From Flavobacterium daejeonense DSM 17708 (lineage in GTDB: Bacteria; Bacteroidota; Bacteroidia; Flavobacteriales; Flavobacteriaceae): 64,000 bases of DNA. Shown piece by piece: positions 45,490 through 54,764 of this stretch; the first letter of the stretch is position 1, and each line of letters opens with the position of its first letter. The position numbers were made by a program, and so were the translations under genes. Below the pieces are notes generated by a model. The model did no database searches and was not told the origin of the DNA. It saw nothing but the letters and a program-made list of their open reading frames with translations. The stretch is from NCBI RefSeq assembly GCF_000425425.1, contig NZ_AUDK01000024.1, forward strand, positions 1 to 64,000, written 5' to 3'.

Positions 45490-48400
45490 TTATTTTCTAA
45501 AAGTATATTTATTTACATCCAGATCTTTTACTTTCTGATAAAAACGTTCTGAAACTTCCTCATTTCCTAAACCACTGTGCCCCAAAGCCATCACATAATT
45601 ACAATGCACCTGGTTACGAATGTCTAAATCATCTTCCCAAATAGCTAAATCCGGAAGAGAAACAGCGAAATAATCAATACGGCTTTTTTCAAACAAATAC
45701 TTTTCACCGTGAGCCACTAACTTGTTAAAACGACTACGGGCTTTATCTTCATCACCTAATTCACGCCATGCCAATCCTTGATAAAATATCTTATCAGGCT
45801 GTTGATCATTATAGAAAAAAGCTTGTACCGGTTCCGGAGATCCAAGTGTTGCAACCATAAAATTAGCTTTGGCATTTTCTTCATCACCCAGCCCTCTATA
45901 TGCCAAACCTTTATAATAAAACACTTCGTTTTCTTCGGCATTTTTTAATTTTCCTTCACCTAAATTATGAGGAAACACTTCTGTTTCTTTCAGTAATTGA
46001 ATAGCATCTGCAAAACGTTTTTCTGTAATGGCGATTTTAGCCAATTCTACTCTGCACAATGTATATAAACCGGTTACTTTTCCTTCTCCACCTTCCCAAG
46101 GATGGAATTTTCGCGAAGCGATAAGGTTTTTAGCGATTTCATACTGTCCAATCTGACAATACAAACCAATACGTTCAATACATAAATCATCTCTTTGTTC
46201 TACAAGATCAGAATATAGTTCAAAAAAGCTTAATCTTTCCTCTGGAGATTTCCCCGTTTTTTTATACAATTGATCTAATTCCATAAAAATTCGGGAATCA
46301 GTTGTATCCAATTGAAATGCCTGTTCTAATACTTCCTGTGCACGCACTTTATTATCCAATTTATTATAATAAGCAAGAGCCAGGTTTCTTAAAACCGTTG
46401 GAAATTGATTGTCAATTTTTACTGAACTTTCCCAACAATCAATTGCATTATCATACTGACGAAACGCGTACCAAAAATTACCTAAATAAAATGACGCTTT
46501 ATCATCTTCAGGATTCAATACAATAGCATCTTGCAGGATATTGACTTCTTCAATTCTATTTGGGAAACATTTTTCAGGAGATAATGCTGAAGCTTTTTTA
46601 TACCATTCAATTGCTTCTTTTTTGTTTCCTTTCATAGATTCAAAATAACCAATTGTATAGAAAACCATTGGATAAACCGCAGTAACATCCAGAGTACATT
46701 CTTTTAAAAACTGAATAGCTTCTTCATACAATCCTGCTCCGGCAAAATCCAATGCATATTCGATATAAGCATGCGACCATTTACGCATAATTTGATTCAT
46801 TTTACCCAATTCGGCTTTGCTATTCGTCAACAAATACTTTTCAAAACGACAACCCATATTAAAATGATCAATTTTGATTGATTCATTAACAAGAGCCAGC
46901 GCCTCTTCTGCTCTTCCTAATTTTCTTAAAATTGATGCTTTTAACTGGCGTGCTTTATGATTATGCCAATTACGAATTAAACAAGAATCAATACGTTCTA
47001 ATGCTTCATTCCACTCGCCTTTTATACAGTCTATTTGCGCCAAGGCGAAAAATGCGGCATCCTGCCAGGCTGCATTCCAGATAGATTTAAAAAGCGCGGT
47101 ATAAGCCTCTTCTAATTTCCCTTGAATTTTCAAACAAATCCCTAAATTATAATACGGTTCTCCATCATAAGGATTTGGACTGCGTTCGGTCAAAACTTCA
47201 ACAGCAGTTCTAAAACAAGCTTCTGCTTTTTTAAACTGTCCTCGTCTTAACATTAACAAACCAACTGCATTATTACAACGAACATCTTTAGGATCTCTAC
47301 TTAAAGCTTCTTCATAATAATCCAATGGATTATAGGTTGCATGACGGTATTGCTCCAAATGTAAACCTGTTAAAAACAATTGCTCGATGGAAGCTATTTC
47401 TTTAGGATCAAGAGCTGCTTTTGCAGGATTCGGTGCTGGTTTAATCTCCGGTTTTTCCTCCTGATAGGAAACAAGAACTTTCCCCTCTGCAGTATAAATG
47501 GAGAAAATTAAATTCTCAGAGGCAACATTTCCAATAACTACATTCTTTTTATACGGATTATGTGGAGAAATAGTAATAATTTCCTGGTGCAAAAGAGTCC
47601 CGTCTATATCTTTTAATTCTAATTTTAAATTTTCAAAAAGACTGGTTGTATATAAAATTAAATCCGCTTTGTCACCATCTACTTCAATGTTGATTATGGC
47701 ATCTTTTGAAGCATTTTTAACATAACCTACTTCGGCATAAGGCATAAAATACTGCACCCATGATTTTTCCTCATAAGCTTGTAGCCAAGAAAAATCAGGT
47801 TGATTATCTGTAAAAACCCCTGTCATCAATTCAATATAAGGACCGTCTTTATCCGTTAAATTTCGATCCCAGGCCAGTCCAAAATCTCCATTACCCCAAG
47901 TCCATTGTTTTTTACCCGGAGAAACATGATGATTAGCTACGTGCAACAAACCAGCCTGAACTCCATCTTCATAACCACCAACAAAATTGTATTTAGAATG
48001 CACCGCCATATAGGAAGTAGGTACAGGAATGTTCTTATATTTTGAAATATCTACACCTGCAGAATAATCCTGTTTGTAATATTCACCGGTTGCAACTGGG
48101 AAATTAGAAACATCACGTTTTCCATGGTCGAACACAAAATTCACATCCGGCGGAAAAACTGACTTGTATTCATCGTTTACCACTACAGCCGGATTAGCCC
48201 ACCAAAGAAATGTTTGCGGAAAAGCCGTTCTATTGTAAATTTTAACTTTAATTTCTATGAATGCTTTATCAGGATGCAACGTAAATCCCTGCATTCCTTT
48301 AGTTCTGAACATTCTTTCTACTTCATTACACCAAACCGTTTTACTACCATCAGCATTTTCTTCGATACTAAAATCAGTTGGTAAAAAAGTACTCGGACGG

Positions 48401-48906
48401 TGATGCTGTGGCCAGTTGAACTCAATTCCTCCTGAAATCCAAGGACCTGTAAGTCCTACTAATGCAGGCTTAATTACCTGATTGTAATACACAAAATGAC
48501 GTTGTTTTACCTTATCATAAGCCATGTGAATACGACCTCCTAATTCTGGCAGAATCATTATTTTGATATATTTATTTTCGATAAATAAGGCGTGATACAA
48601 TTTGTCTCGTTTTATATCGGATATTTTTTCAACTACCGGATAAGGATATACTGATCCGGAACTTCCCTGATAAACTCGTTTTTCAAGAAATATTGGATTC
48701 TTTTCTTCTTCACCAATTTCATAAGTTGGCAGCATAATATCTTCTTCCCATGCGCGAACTACACCATCTTCATTTACCGTAGATTGAATCAGGTAAGCCG
48801 TAATAGGTTCATCTGCCATTTCTGTATTTGGCATTTGAGAAGTTGAACTCAATTTACCTTCTTCAATTGTATCTGGTTGAACTGAAATTAATTTTTCCAT
48901 CTTCAT
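45490..48906 (-). CDS. DUF5107 domain protein with C-terminal TPR array, cytosolic
   Basis: The protein has 1138 residues and no signal peptide, so it is cytosolic. Residues about 85-430 form a DUF5107-type domain resembling the beta-sandwich of aldose-1-epimerase-like proteins (MILPELGGRIHMAYDK, WISGGIEFNWPQHHRP, TFLWWANPAVVVN, FGLAWDRN, PYIELMTGVFTDNQPDFSWL). A beta domain (about 430-490) is followed by many TPR units (about 520-1120: YNLGICLKIQGKLEEAY, YIGYFESMKGN-type, ASFYLGNFWYAFRQYDNA). Conserved acidic residues in the first domain suggest sugar binding or catalysis, but no activity is claimed here. It lies 16 bp after the sugar permease gene, so it probably acts on the imported sugar. 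Confidence 0.82.
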   Translation of the reverse strand: MKMEKLISVQPDTIEEGKLSSTSQMPNTEMADEPITAYLIQSTVNEDGVVRAWEEDIMLPTYEIGEEEKNPIFLEKRVYQGSSGSVYPYPVVEKISDIKRDKLYHALFIENKYIKIMILPELGGRIHMAYDKVKQRHFVYYNQVIKPALVGLTGPWISGGIEFNWPQHHRPSTFLPTDFSIEENADGSKTVWCNEVERMFRTKGMQGFTLHPDKAFIEIKVKIYNRTAFPQTFLWWANPAVVVNDEYKSVFPPDVNFVFDHGKRDVSNFPVATGEYYKQDYSAGVDISKYKNIPVPTSYMAVHSKYNFVGGYEDGVQAGLLHVANHHVSPGKKQWTWGNGDFGLAWDRNLTDKDGPYIELMTGVFTDNQPDFSWLQAYEEKSWVQYFMPYAEVGYVKNASKDAIINIEVDGDKADLILYTTSLFENLKLELKDIDGTLLHQEIITISPHNPYKKNVVIGNVASENLIFSIYTAEGKVLVSYQEEKPEIKPAPNPAKAALDPKEIASIEQLFLTGLHLEQYRHATYNPLDYYEEALSRDPKDVRCNNAVGLLMLRRGQFKKAEACFRTAVEVLTERSPNPYDGEPYYNLGICLKIQGKLEEAYTALFKSIWNAAWQDAAFFALAQIDCIKGEWNEALERIDSCLIRNWHNHKARQLKASILRKLGRAEEALALVNESIKIDHFNMGCRFEKYLLTNSKAELGKMNQIMRKWSHAYIEYALDFAGAGLYEEAIQFLKECTLDVTAVYPMVFYTIGYFESMKGNKKEAIEWYKKASALSPEKCFPNRIEEVNILQDAIVLNPEDDKASFYLGNFWYAFRQYDNAIDCWESSVKIDNQFPTVLRNLALAYYNKLDNKVRAQEVLEQAFQLDTTDSRIFMELDQLYKKTGKSPEERLSFFELYSDLVEQRDDLCIERIGLYCQIGQYEIAKNLIASRKFHPWEGGEGKVTGLYTLCRVELAKIAITEKRFADAIQLLKETEVFPHNLGEGKLKNAEENEVFYYKGLAYRGLGDEENAKANFMVATLGSPEPVQAFFYNDQQPDKIFYQGLAWRELGDEDKARSRFNKLVAHGEKYLFEKSRIDYFAVSLPDLAIWEDDLDIRNQVHCNYVMALGHSGLGNEEVSERFYQKVKDLDVNKYTFRK

Positions 48907-48922
48907 TCATTTCTTCAATTAA

Positions 48923-50296
48923 TTATTTTGTTAATTCTGTTTCTATTTGTTCTAAGGATTTTCCTTTAGTTTCTGTTAGATATATTCTTAAAAAAAGATA
49001 TCCTATAAAGCATACAAAGCCATAAAGCCAAAAAGTTCCATTGGCACCTAAACTTTTATTTAAAATTGGAAAAGAATAAGTCAATACAAAACAGGCTGCC
49101 CAAAGTGAAAAAGTCGCTACTCCCATGGCCATAGCTCTGATTTTTACAGGAAAAATTTCAGATAGGACTACCCAAGTCACAGGAGCTAATGTCATAGCAT
49201 AACAAGCAATTGCTGCAATTACAAGAATTAAAACTACCGGACCAGTTATTGAATAGAAATAACATAAACCTAAAAGTATATAAATACCGGCAAGTCCAAT
49301 AGATCCAAAAAGCATTAAAACTCTCCTTCCTAATCTATCAACCAATAACATCCCTACATACGTAAAAATTAAATTAGTCAAACCTGTAATCACGATATTG
49401 AATAAAATATCTGACACCCCATATCCTGCCGCTGAGAATATTTCCTGAGCGTAATTAAAAATCACATTGATACCACACCATTGCTGAAAAACAGCAATGA
49501 ATATTCCCAATAGAAGAATCTTAGGCATTTTACCTTCAAGCAACATTTTAAAACCTACAGTCTCTTTAACAGCCCCTAGAGTTTTCTTTAACTCGTTAAC
49601 CTGATCCAAGGCGAATTCCTGACCTCCTATTTTAGAAAAAATAGTAATCGCTTTTTCAAATCTATACTGACTGGCTAACCATCTTGGACTTTCAGGAATG
49701 ATTAATATTAAAAGAAAAAATGCCACGGAAGGGACTGCTTCAGCCCAAAACATTACTCTCCAGCCTGATTGTACATTCCAGGAATTCAACAGAATATTTC
49801 CAGAATCAATAGGTTCTGCAACCAGCAGATTGGTAATTTGGGCTGCCAAAATACCGATTACAATAGTAAGTTGGTTAATGGAAACATATTTACCACGGGT
49901 GGCACTTGGTGCTATTTCAGCTATATACATCGGTGAAAGATTAGATGCTATGCCAATACCAATACCTCCAACCACTCTCCAAACAATAAACATTTCAATT
50001 GAATTTGCCGCTCCTGTTCCTATTGCTGAAGCAGTAAACAAAATGGCTGCAACAATCATTAAAGGTTTTCTACCATATCGATCAGACAAAGTACCCGATA
50101 CCATTACCCCTAACAAACATCCTAAAATAGCACTTCCCATCACCCAACCCTGCATAGAAGGCGAATTAACTATATTAAAATATACTTCATAAAATGGTTT
50201 TGCCCCACCTATAACAACCCAGTCATAACCAAACAAGAAACCTCCCAGGGCAGAAACTAAAGCAATAAAAAGCAAATAGGATTTATTTTCACTCAT
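48923..50296 (-). CDS. MFS sugar:proton symporter (sugar-porter family)
   Basis: The protein has 457 residues and 12 predicted membrane helices. Sugar-porter signatures are present: GGFLFGYDWVVIGGA in helix 1, DRYGRKP in the loop between helices 2 and 3, RVVGGIGIGIASNLSPMYIAEIAPSATRGK, PESPRWLAS after helix 6, QQWCGINVIFNYA in helix 7, DRLGRR between helices 8 and 9, and YLTETKGKSLEQIE at the end. Bacterial relatives carry xylose, galactose, arabinose or glucose. It imports the monosaccharide or disaccharide released by the periplasmic enzymes. It is divergent from the AraC gene and followed closely by the DUF5107 gene. Confidence 0.92.
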   Translation of the reverse strand: MSENKSYLLFIALVSALGGFLFGYDWVVIGGAKPFYEVYFNIVNSPSMQGWVMGSAILGCLLGVMVSGTLSDRYGRKPLMIVAAILFTASAIGTGAANSIEMFIVWRVVGGIGIGIASNLSPMYIAEIAPSATRGKYVSINQLTIVIGILAAQITNLLVAEPIDSGNILLNSWNVQSGWRVMFWAEAVPSVAFFLLILIIPESPRWLASQYRFEKAITIFSKIGGQEFALDQVNELKKTLGAVKETVGFKMLLEGKMPKILLLGIFIAVFQQWCGINVIFNYAQEIFSAAGYGVSDILFNIVITGLTNLIFTYVGMLLVDRLGRRVLMLFGSIGLAGIYILLGLCYFYSITGPVVLILVIAAIACYAMTLAPVTWVVLSEIFPVKIRAMAMGVATFSLWAACFVLTYSFPILNKSLGANGTFWLYGFVCFIGYLFLRIYLTETKGKSLEQIETELTK

Positions 50297-50621
50297 AATT
50301 TTGAAACTTATATTATGAAGACAAATTTAGAAGTATAGCAGTAGTTAAAAAATGCAAAAAACAAACAAAAAGATGTACAAAACAACTATTTATAAACACA
50401 CAAACACTTATTATTACATAAAATCTCACTATCTAAATAATTACTTATATTTTTTTTCAATATGTTTTTTTTCAATAAAATTAAATACAATTAACTATTT
50501 TTGGAACTAAATAATCTATAATAACATATTTTTAAATCAAAAAATTAAAAACAAAACAATATAAATTGTTAGCAAAAATGACTAAAACCTGTATTTTTTA
50601 ACTTATTTACTAAATTTAAAG
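50297..50621. promoter_or_regulatory. Divergent promoter region between the MFS and AraC genes
   Basis: On the minus strand a perfect -7 element TAAATTTG (50322-50329) lies 25 bp before the MFS start, with a CTATACTT half-site just upstream (50331-50338). On the plus strand TATTTTTG (50496-50503) is a perfect -7 for the AraC gene, giving a leader of about 110 bp. No reading frame worth calling was found. Confidence 0.45.
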
Positions 50622-51500
50622 ATGGAACATATAGCTGATGGTTTTAAAGATGAAAGAGCAATTGTATTACCTTATAGTATCCGTAATTTTCAAACAAATA
50701 ACGAATTGACGAAATCATTATATGTAACCCATATCGGATATTATCCTAATGCAAAAAATCATTTTCGAAAACGTTCTAAAGGTGCTCTTGAAAATATTTT
50801 GATTTATTGTGAAAAAGGAATTGGAACGGTAACAATAGATGAAAGACAATTCAAACTAACAGAAAATCAAATCTTAATTATTCCTGCAAACAAACCTCAT
50901 TCTTATGAATCTGACACCAATGATCCTTGGAGCATCTATTGGATACATTTTAGAGGAACTAAATCAGACATTTATTCACCTGAGATGGAAAAAATTATAA
51001 GTTTAAATGACGTAAGAATTGCCAATAGACTTGAACTATTTGAAGAAATTTATCAAAACTTAGAAATGGGGTTTTATGCTGATAATTTAGAATATTCAAG
51101 TATTTGCCTTAAACATTTTTTATCCAGTATAAAATATACGGATCAATTTATACGATCAAAATCAGAAAACATGTCTGATTTAGACACAGTTCCTATGAGT
51201 ATAATATATATGAGAGATAATCTAACTAATAAATTAACACTAACCCAGATAGCTAAACATGTAGGTTATTCAGATTCTTATTTTCGAAATTTATTTTTAG
51301 AGAAAACCTCTTTTACACCTATTGAATATTTAAATAAATTAAAAATTCAGAAATCCTGTTCATTATTGCAATTCAGCAATATGAAAATAAATGAAATTGC
51401 TTACTATCTGGGATATTATGACCCTTATCATTTTTCAAAATCATTCAGTAAAGAAATGGAAATTTCACCACGGGAGTATCGTAAAAAATATAAAAACTAG
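50622..51500 (+). CDS. AraC-family regulator with cupin sugar-binding domain
   Basis: The protein has 292 residues. The N-terminal cupin of the AraC-binding type (about 35-130) shows NILIYCEKGIGTVTIDE and LIIPANKPHSYESD with the usual PW-x-IYWIHF strand. Two HTHs follow: LTLTQIAKHVGYSDSYFRNLFLEKT and INEIAYYLGYYDPYHFSKSFSKEMEISPREYRK. This layout binds a monosaccharide or disaccharide in the cytoplasm and activates transport and catabolic genes. It is the only long plus-strand gene in the island and is divergent from the MFS/DUF5107 pair, so those are its most likely targets. It begins with MEHIADGFKD at 50622, and no better upstream start was seen. Confidence 0.9.
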   Translation: MEHIADGFKDERAIVLPYSIRNFQTNNELTKSLYVTHIGYYPNAKNHFRKRSKGALENILIYCEKGIGTVTIDERQFKLTENQILIIPANKPHSYESDTNDPWSIYWIHFRGTKSDIYSPEMEKIISLNDVRIANRLELFEEIYQNLEMGFYADNLEYSSICLKHFLSSIKYTDQFIRSKSENMSDLDTVPMSIIYMRDNLTNKLTLTQIAKHVGYSDSYFRNLFLEKTSFTPIEYLNKLKIQKSCSLLQFSNMKINEIAYYLGYYDPYHFSKSFSKEMEISPREYRKKYKN

Positions 51501-51566
51501 TCAGTAATAAAAATAAATAACTCATTAATGAACATTATTTTAACTTATCTTCTTTTGATATTTGAA

Positions 51567-51595
51567 AAGGCTCCGGTTTTAGAAACCAGAGCCTT
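51567..51595 (+). terminator. Stem-loop after the AraC gene
   Basis: AAGGCTCCGGTTT (51567-51579) pairs with AAACCAGAGCCTT (51583-51595) with one mismatch and a 3-nt loop. It lies 66 bp after the AraC stop, with only a short T run. It may serve both convergent genes. Confidence 0.65.
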
Positions 51596-51645
51596 AATTC
51601 ATCGGACAAACTTATAAACGATAATGTATATTTAGATTTTTCTTT

Positions 51646-51789
51646 TTAATCAAAAAATTTTGTTTCATGACTTTGCACATTTTCATTCCATTTTTTTCCT
51701 TTTCGTACTACTTTATGTTTCTATAAATCTCTTATTTCGTAAAGATCTTTTAGTCCTAAATCAGAAAAATTAATTTTAAAATTTTGATT
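51646..51789 (-). pseudogene. Decayed C-terminal tail of a probable alpha-galactosidase
   Basis: Immediately past the GH95 stop and one base out of its frame, the minus strand reads FKINFSDLGLKDLYEIRDL, a TAG stop where a Trp codon is expected, then KHKVVRKGKKWNE and VQSHETKFFD before a TAA. The DLGL...YEIRDLW-KHK...SHETKFF pattern is the usual C-terminal beta-domain ending of GH27-like alpha-galactosidases. About 47 codons survive in one frame with a single nonsense change (TGG to TAG), so the decay looks recent. It cannot be expressed alone. The family call is from pattern memory and could apply to another hydrolase with the same tail. Confidence 0.68.
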
Positions 51790-54130
51790 ATTGAATACTT
51801 TTAGAATAAACATTTTTAACTTTTCCGTTTATTTTAATTTTTACTTTCTCAGGTGATGGTGATAATATTTCATATTGGATTATTTTACCATTTTTCCATT
51901 TCATGTTTATAGTAAAATTACCTTCAGCTTTTAATCCTTTTACTTCTCCTTCTTTTAACCAAGCGTCTGGCATTGCAGGCAATAATTCGATAAATCCTGC
52001 ATGGCTTTGTATCAGCATTTCTCCAATTGCTGCAGTTGCTCCAAAATTTCCGTCAATTTGAAAAGGGGGACCGGCAGAAAGCAGATTTGGATATACTCCT
52101 CCACCGGCTCCATAATTGATGTTAGTCGCCAATGTTGGTCTCAAAATGGCTTTTAGTAATTTATAAGCTCTGTTTCCGTCTTTTAATCGGGACCAGAAAA
52201 GCATTTTATAAGCAATTGACCAGCTTGGGCCATCATCTCCTCTAACTTCTAAAGTTTTCTTTGCCGCTTCTGCTAAATCAGGCGTACTTTCGGGAGTTAT
52301 TAAAGAGGCTGGATACAATCCGTATAAATGAGAAATGTGACGGTGCTGCGGGTCTGGTTCTTTATACGGTTTTAGCCATTCCTGAATTCTTCCGTCAGTG
52401 CCAATAACTCCTGATGGCGGTAATAATTGCAGCCTTTTTTCAAAATCATTTCGCAAATCAGAATCAATTCCTAGTTTTTGAGAGGCTACTATTACACCAT
52501 TAAACAATTCACGTACAATTTGATTGTCGATTGTCGGCCCCATGCAAACATGCGCATCCTGACCATTAGGAAGCAAAAATGAATTTTCCGGCGATACTGA
52601 TGGTGAAGTTACTAACCATCCCGTTTCCGGATCTTTTACCAGCATGCTATTGTAAAACTTAGCTGCTCCTTTAATTATTGGGTAAATTTCTGCCAGATAG
52701 TTTTGGTCTTTGGTATATAAATAATGATTCCATAAATTGTTACACAGCCAACCAGATCCTGCTTTTGCAATTCCCCATGATGCGCTTTCTCCAGGTTCTG
52801 TAAATCCCCAGACATTCGTGATTACGTGTGCCACCCATCCATCAGCATTGTAATAGGCTTTGGCTGTTTTTTCTCCGTAAGGAATCATGCCTTTTACCAA
52901 ATCTTTTAAAGGAAGATTCAACTCCGATAAATTTCCTGTTTCTAAGGCCCAATGATTCATCTGAACATTTACATCAAGATGATAATCGCCATTCCACGGA
53001 GTTTGTACCTGATGTGCCCACAATCCCTGTAAATTCGGAGGAAGCAATCCGACTCTCGTACTGCTGATACTTAAATAACGTCCGTATTGGTAAAACAAAA
53101 CCGGAAGTTCCGTATCTGAATCGGGTTCTTTTAAAAAGGCATCCAAACGCTCGTTTGTCGGTAGTGTTTTTTGAACTGGTTTTCCAAAATTCAACACCAC
53201 ACGGTTGAACAGTTTTTGATAATTTTGAATGTGTATTTTCTTCTGATCTTCATATTTTTTTAACATTGTCACATCCAGAATTTTATCTATCGAAGATTCA
53301 AAATTTTTATCTTTAAAATCAGTTCCTGCTGAAATATATAAGATTACTTCCGTTGCATTTTTTATCTCAATTGTATTATTGGCATACAAAACACTTCCGT
53401 CTGTAGTTTTGGCTTTTACTTTAGCTTTATATTTCATTCCTTTTCCATCAATTCCGTTGTTCAATTGTCCTGTCATTACAAGAGAATTGTCCTTCCCGTT
53501 TTCAGTTTTAAAATATTCTGGACGGTCTAACTGAACTGTAAAATTCAATTTCCCTTTTTTGCTTGAAGTCAATTTTACAAAAAGAGCATCATCGCCAAAA
53601 CCAGCAAAATATTCACGTTTATATGTTACACCGTCAATTGTAAATTGAGTTGAAGCAAGGGCAGTCTGAATGTTAAGATTTCTACTGTAATTTATTGGTT
53701 GAGATTTTGTTTTATAATCAAATTTCAGTGTCATATCACCTAAAACCTGATAACAGCCAAACTGGACATTAGCTCCATCACCACTCCCAGAACCTGGACC
53801 TGTACATACAAAATTTTCATTAATTAATTTCTCGGCATCACTGTTTTTATTATCCAACAACAATTCTCTTATCTGAGGGAGAAAAGAAAATGCTTTGTAA
53901 TTATTGGCATCCTGCGGAGATCCACTCCAAAGTGTAATATCATTTAAAACCAATTTTTCGGTTGTCACACCTCCATCGGGCATAATTCCCAAGCGACCGT
54001 TTCCTAATGGCAATGTTTCTTCCCATTGAGAAGCTGATTTGTTATACCACAACTCAAGCGGACTCTTTTGAGAATAACCTAAAATAGGTATTAATATAAA
54101 AAGCAATACTTTATACTTTATCATCTTCAT
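51788..54130 (-). CDS. GH95 alpha-L-fucosidase or alpha-L-galactosidase, secreted
   Basis: The protein has 780 residues with a signal peptide ending near ILGYSQ. The GH95 layout is complete. An N-terminal beta domain starts ELWYNKSASQWEETLPLGNGRLG and contains LNDITLWSGSPQD. The (alpha/alpha)6 barrel contains GLLPPNLQGLWAHQVQTPWNG with DYHLDVNVQMNHW, then VSPENSF, SWSIAYKMLFWSRLKDG and FQIDGNFGATAAIGEMLIQ with the catalytic-region Asp. A C-terminal beta domain follows. Family members invert alpha-1,2-L-fucosyl or alpha-L-galactosyl links. It has its own promoter far upstream (about 54.55 kb), shared operator repeats, and no close operon partner. Confidence 0.92.
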   Translation of the reverse strand: MKMIKYKVLLFILIPILGYSQKSPLELWYNKSASQWEETLPLGNGRLGIMPDGGVTTEKLVLNDITLWSGSPQDANNYKAFSFLPQIRELLLDNKNSDAEKLINENFVCTGPGSGSGDGANVQFGCYQVLGDMTLKFDYKTKSQPINYSRNLNIQTALASTQFTIDGVTYKREYFAGFGDDALFVKLTSSKKGKLNFTVQLDRPEYFKTENGKDNSLVMTGQLNNGIDGKGMKYKAKVKAKTTDGSVLYANNTIEIKNATEVILYISAGTDFKDKNFESSIDKILDVTMLKKYEDQKKIHIQNYQKLFNRVVLNFGKPVQKTLPTNERLDAFLKEPDSDTELPVLFYQYGRYLSISSTRVGLLPPNLQGLWAHQVQTPWNGDYHLDVNVQMNHWALETGNLSELNLPLKDLVKGMIPYGEKTAKAYYNADGWVAHVITNVWGFTEPGESASWGIAKAGSGWLCNNLWNHYLYTKDQNYLAEIYPIIKGAAKFYNSMLVKDPETGWLVTSPSVSPENSFLLPNGQDAHVCMGPTIDNQIVRELFNGVIVASQKLGIDSDLRNDFEKRLQLLPPSGVIGTDGRIQEWLKPYKEPDPQHRHISHLYGLYPASLITPESTPDLAEAAKKTLEVRGDDGPSWSIAYKMLFWSRLKDGNRAYKLLKAILRPTLATNINYGAGGGVYPNLLSAGPPFQIDGNFGATAAIGEMLIQSHAGFIELLPAMPDAWLKEGEVKGLKAEGNFTINMKWKNGKIIQYEILSPSPEKVKIKINGKVKNVYSKSIQ

Positions 54131-54543
54131 GGTTTATTTTTTTTCACAGATTAAAATGATTTTACTCTATGATGAACTTAATTGATGTGCTGTTACTAAA
54201 TCTCGTTAGACCTACAAGGTTTTGAAAACCTTCCTTAATTTAAGTTTAAAATTTTATCGCCGAAACTAGATTTTTTCTAATCTACTTACGACATCGGAAT
54301 TAAAAATGGTACCAGACATAACTGCTTATACCTAATCTGTATCTGAATGATTTGAAGTAAACATCCTGATACTATCTTTTCCAATTTCTGCATCAGATTT
54401 TATTTTCAAAACATAATAACTATTAAATTATATGTATGTTATTGCAACTCTCATATAAATAACTTTTAGTTAATAAAAATAGCTATTAAGCTAGCTTTTA
54501 TTTTATTATTAATTATTTGAATCAAAAAACAAACCAACATATA

Positions 54544-54561
54544 CTATACTACACTATACCA
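54544..54561. promoter_or_regulatory. CTATACTA-type paired operator upstream of GH95
   Basis: CTATACTA (54544-54551) and CTATACCA (54554-54561) are direct repeats with a 10-bp period. They lie immediately downstream of a consensus promoter, covering the expected transcription start, a position typical for a repressor. Confidence 0.62.
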
Positions 54562-54565
54562 CACA

Positions 54566-54596
54566 CAAACATACTGATATTTTTGTTATAACCAAA
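54566..54596 (-). promoter_or_regulatory. Bacteroidota-type promoter for the GH95 leader
   Basis: The minus strand shows TTTG (54593-54596), a 19-bp spacer from TTG, and a perfect -7 TATGTTTG (54566-54573). This is the TTG-N19-TAnnTTTG form used by the primary sigma factor of Bacteroidota. The next intact gene on the strand, GH95, starts about 410 bp downstream. Confidence 0.65.
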
Positions 54597-54764
54597 CAAA
54601 ACGTTAAGATTATCCTAAACACTAAATAATTTCAGGTAAAAAACGGACAACACATTACAAGTAAAAAAAATGATTATCAGTATTTTACAATAAAAATCAT
54701 GTTGAAATACATTTTACTAATACGATAAAAATGAAGTAGAAAAAGAAAAAGCAGAACTAAAAAA

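Larger units (their letters stand above)
54131..54764. other. Long leader and degenerate DNA between GH95 and the symporter gene
   Basis: The gap has no intact gene. A strong minus-strand promoter with operator lies at 54544-54596. Downstream of it, on the same strand, about 30 codons read YYVLKIKSDAEIGKDS and IRMFTSNHSDTD before stops (about 54337-54430). This has the look of coding sequence, but I do not recognise it. An AAGGTTTT/AAAACCTT palindrome lies at 54216-54232. The result is a transcribed leader of about 400 bp in front of GH95, perhaps the remains of another gene. Confidence 0.45.

Noticed and set aside
49698..50192. Open frame of 164 codons on the plus strand inside the MFS permease gene
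   Set aside because: It is antisense to conserved sugar-porter motifs and is proline/isoleucine rich as expected from the complement of membrane helices. It has no independent evidence.
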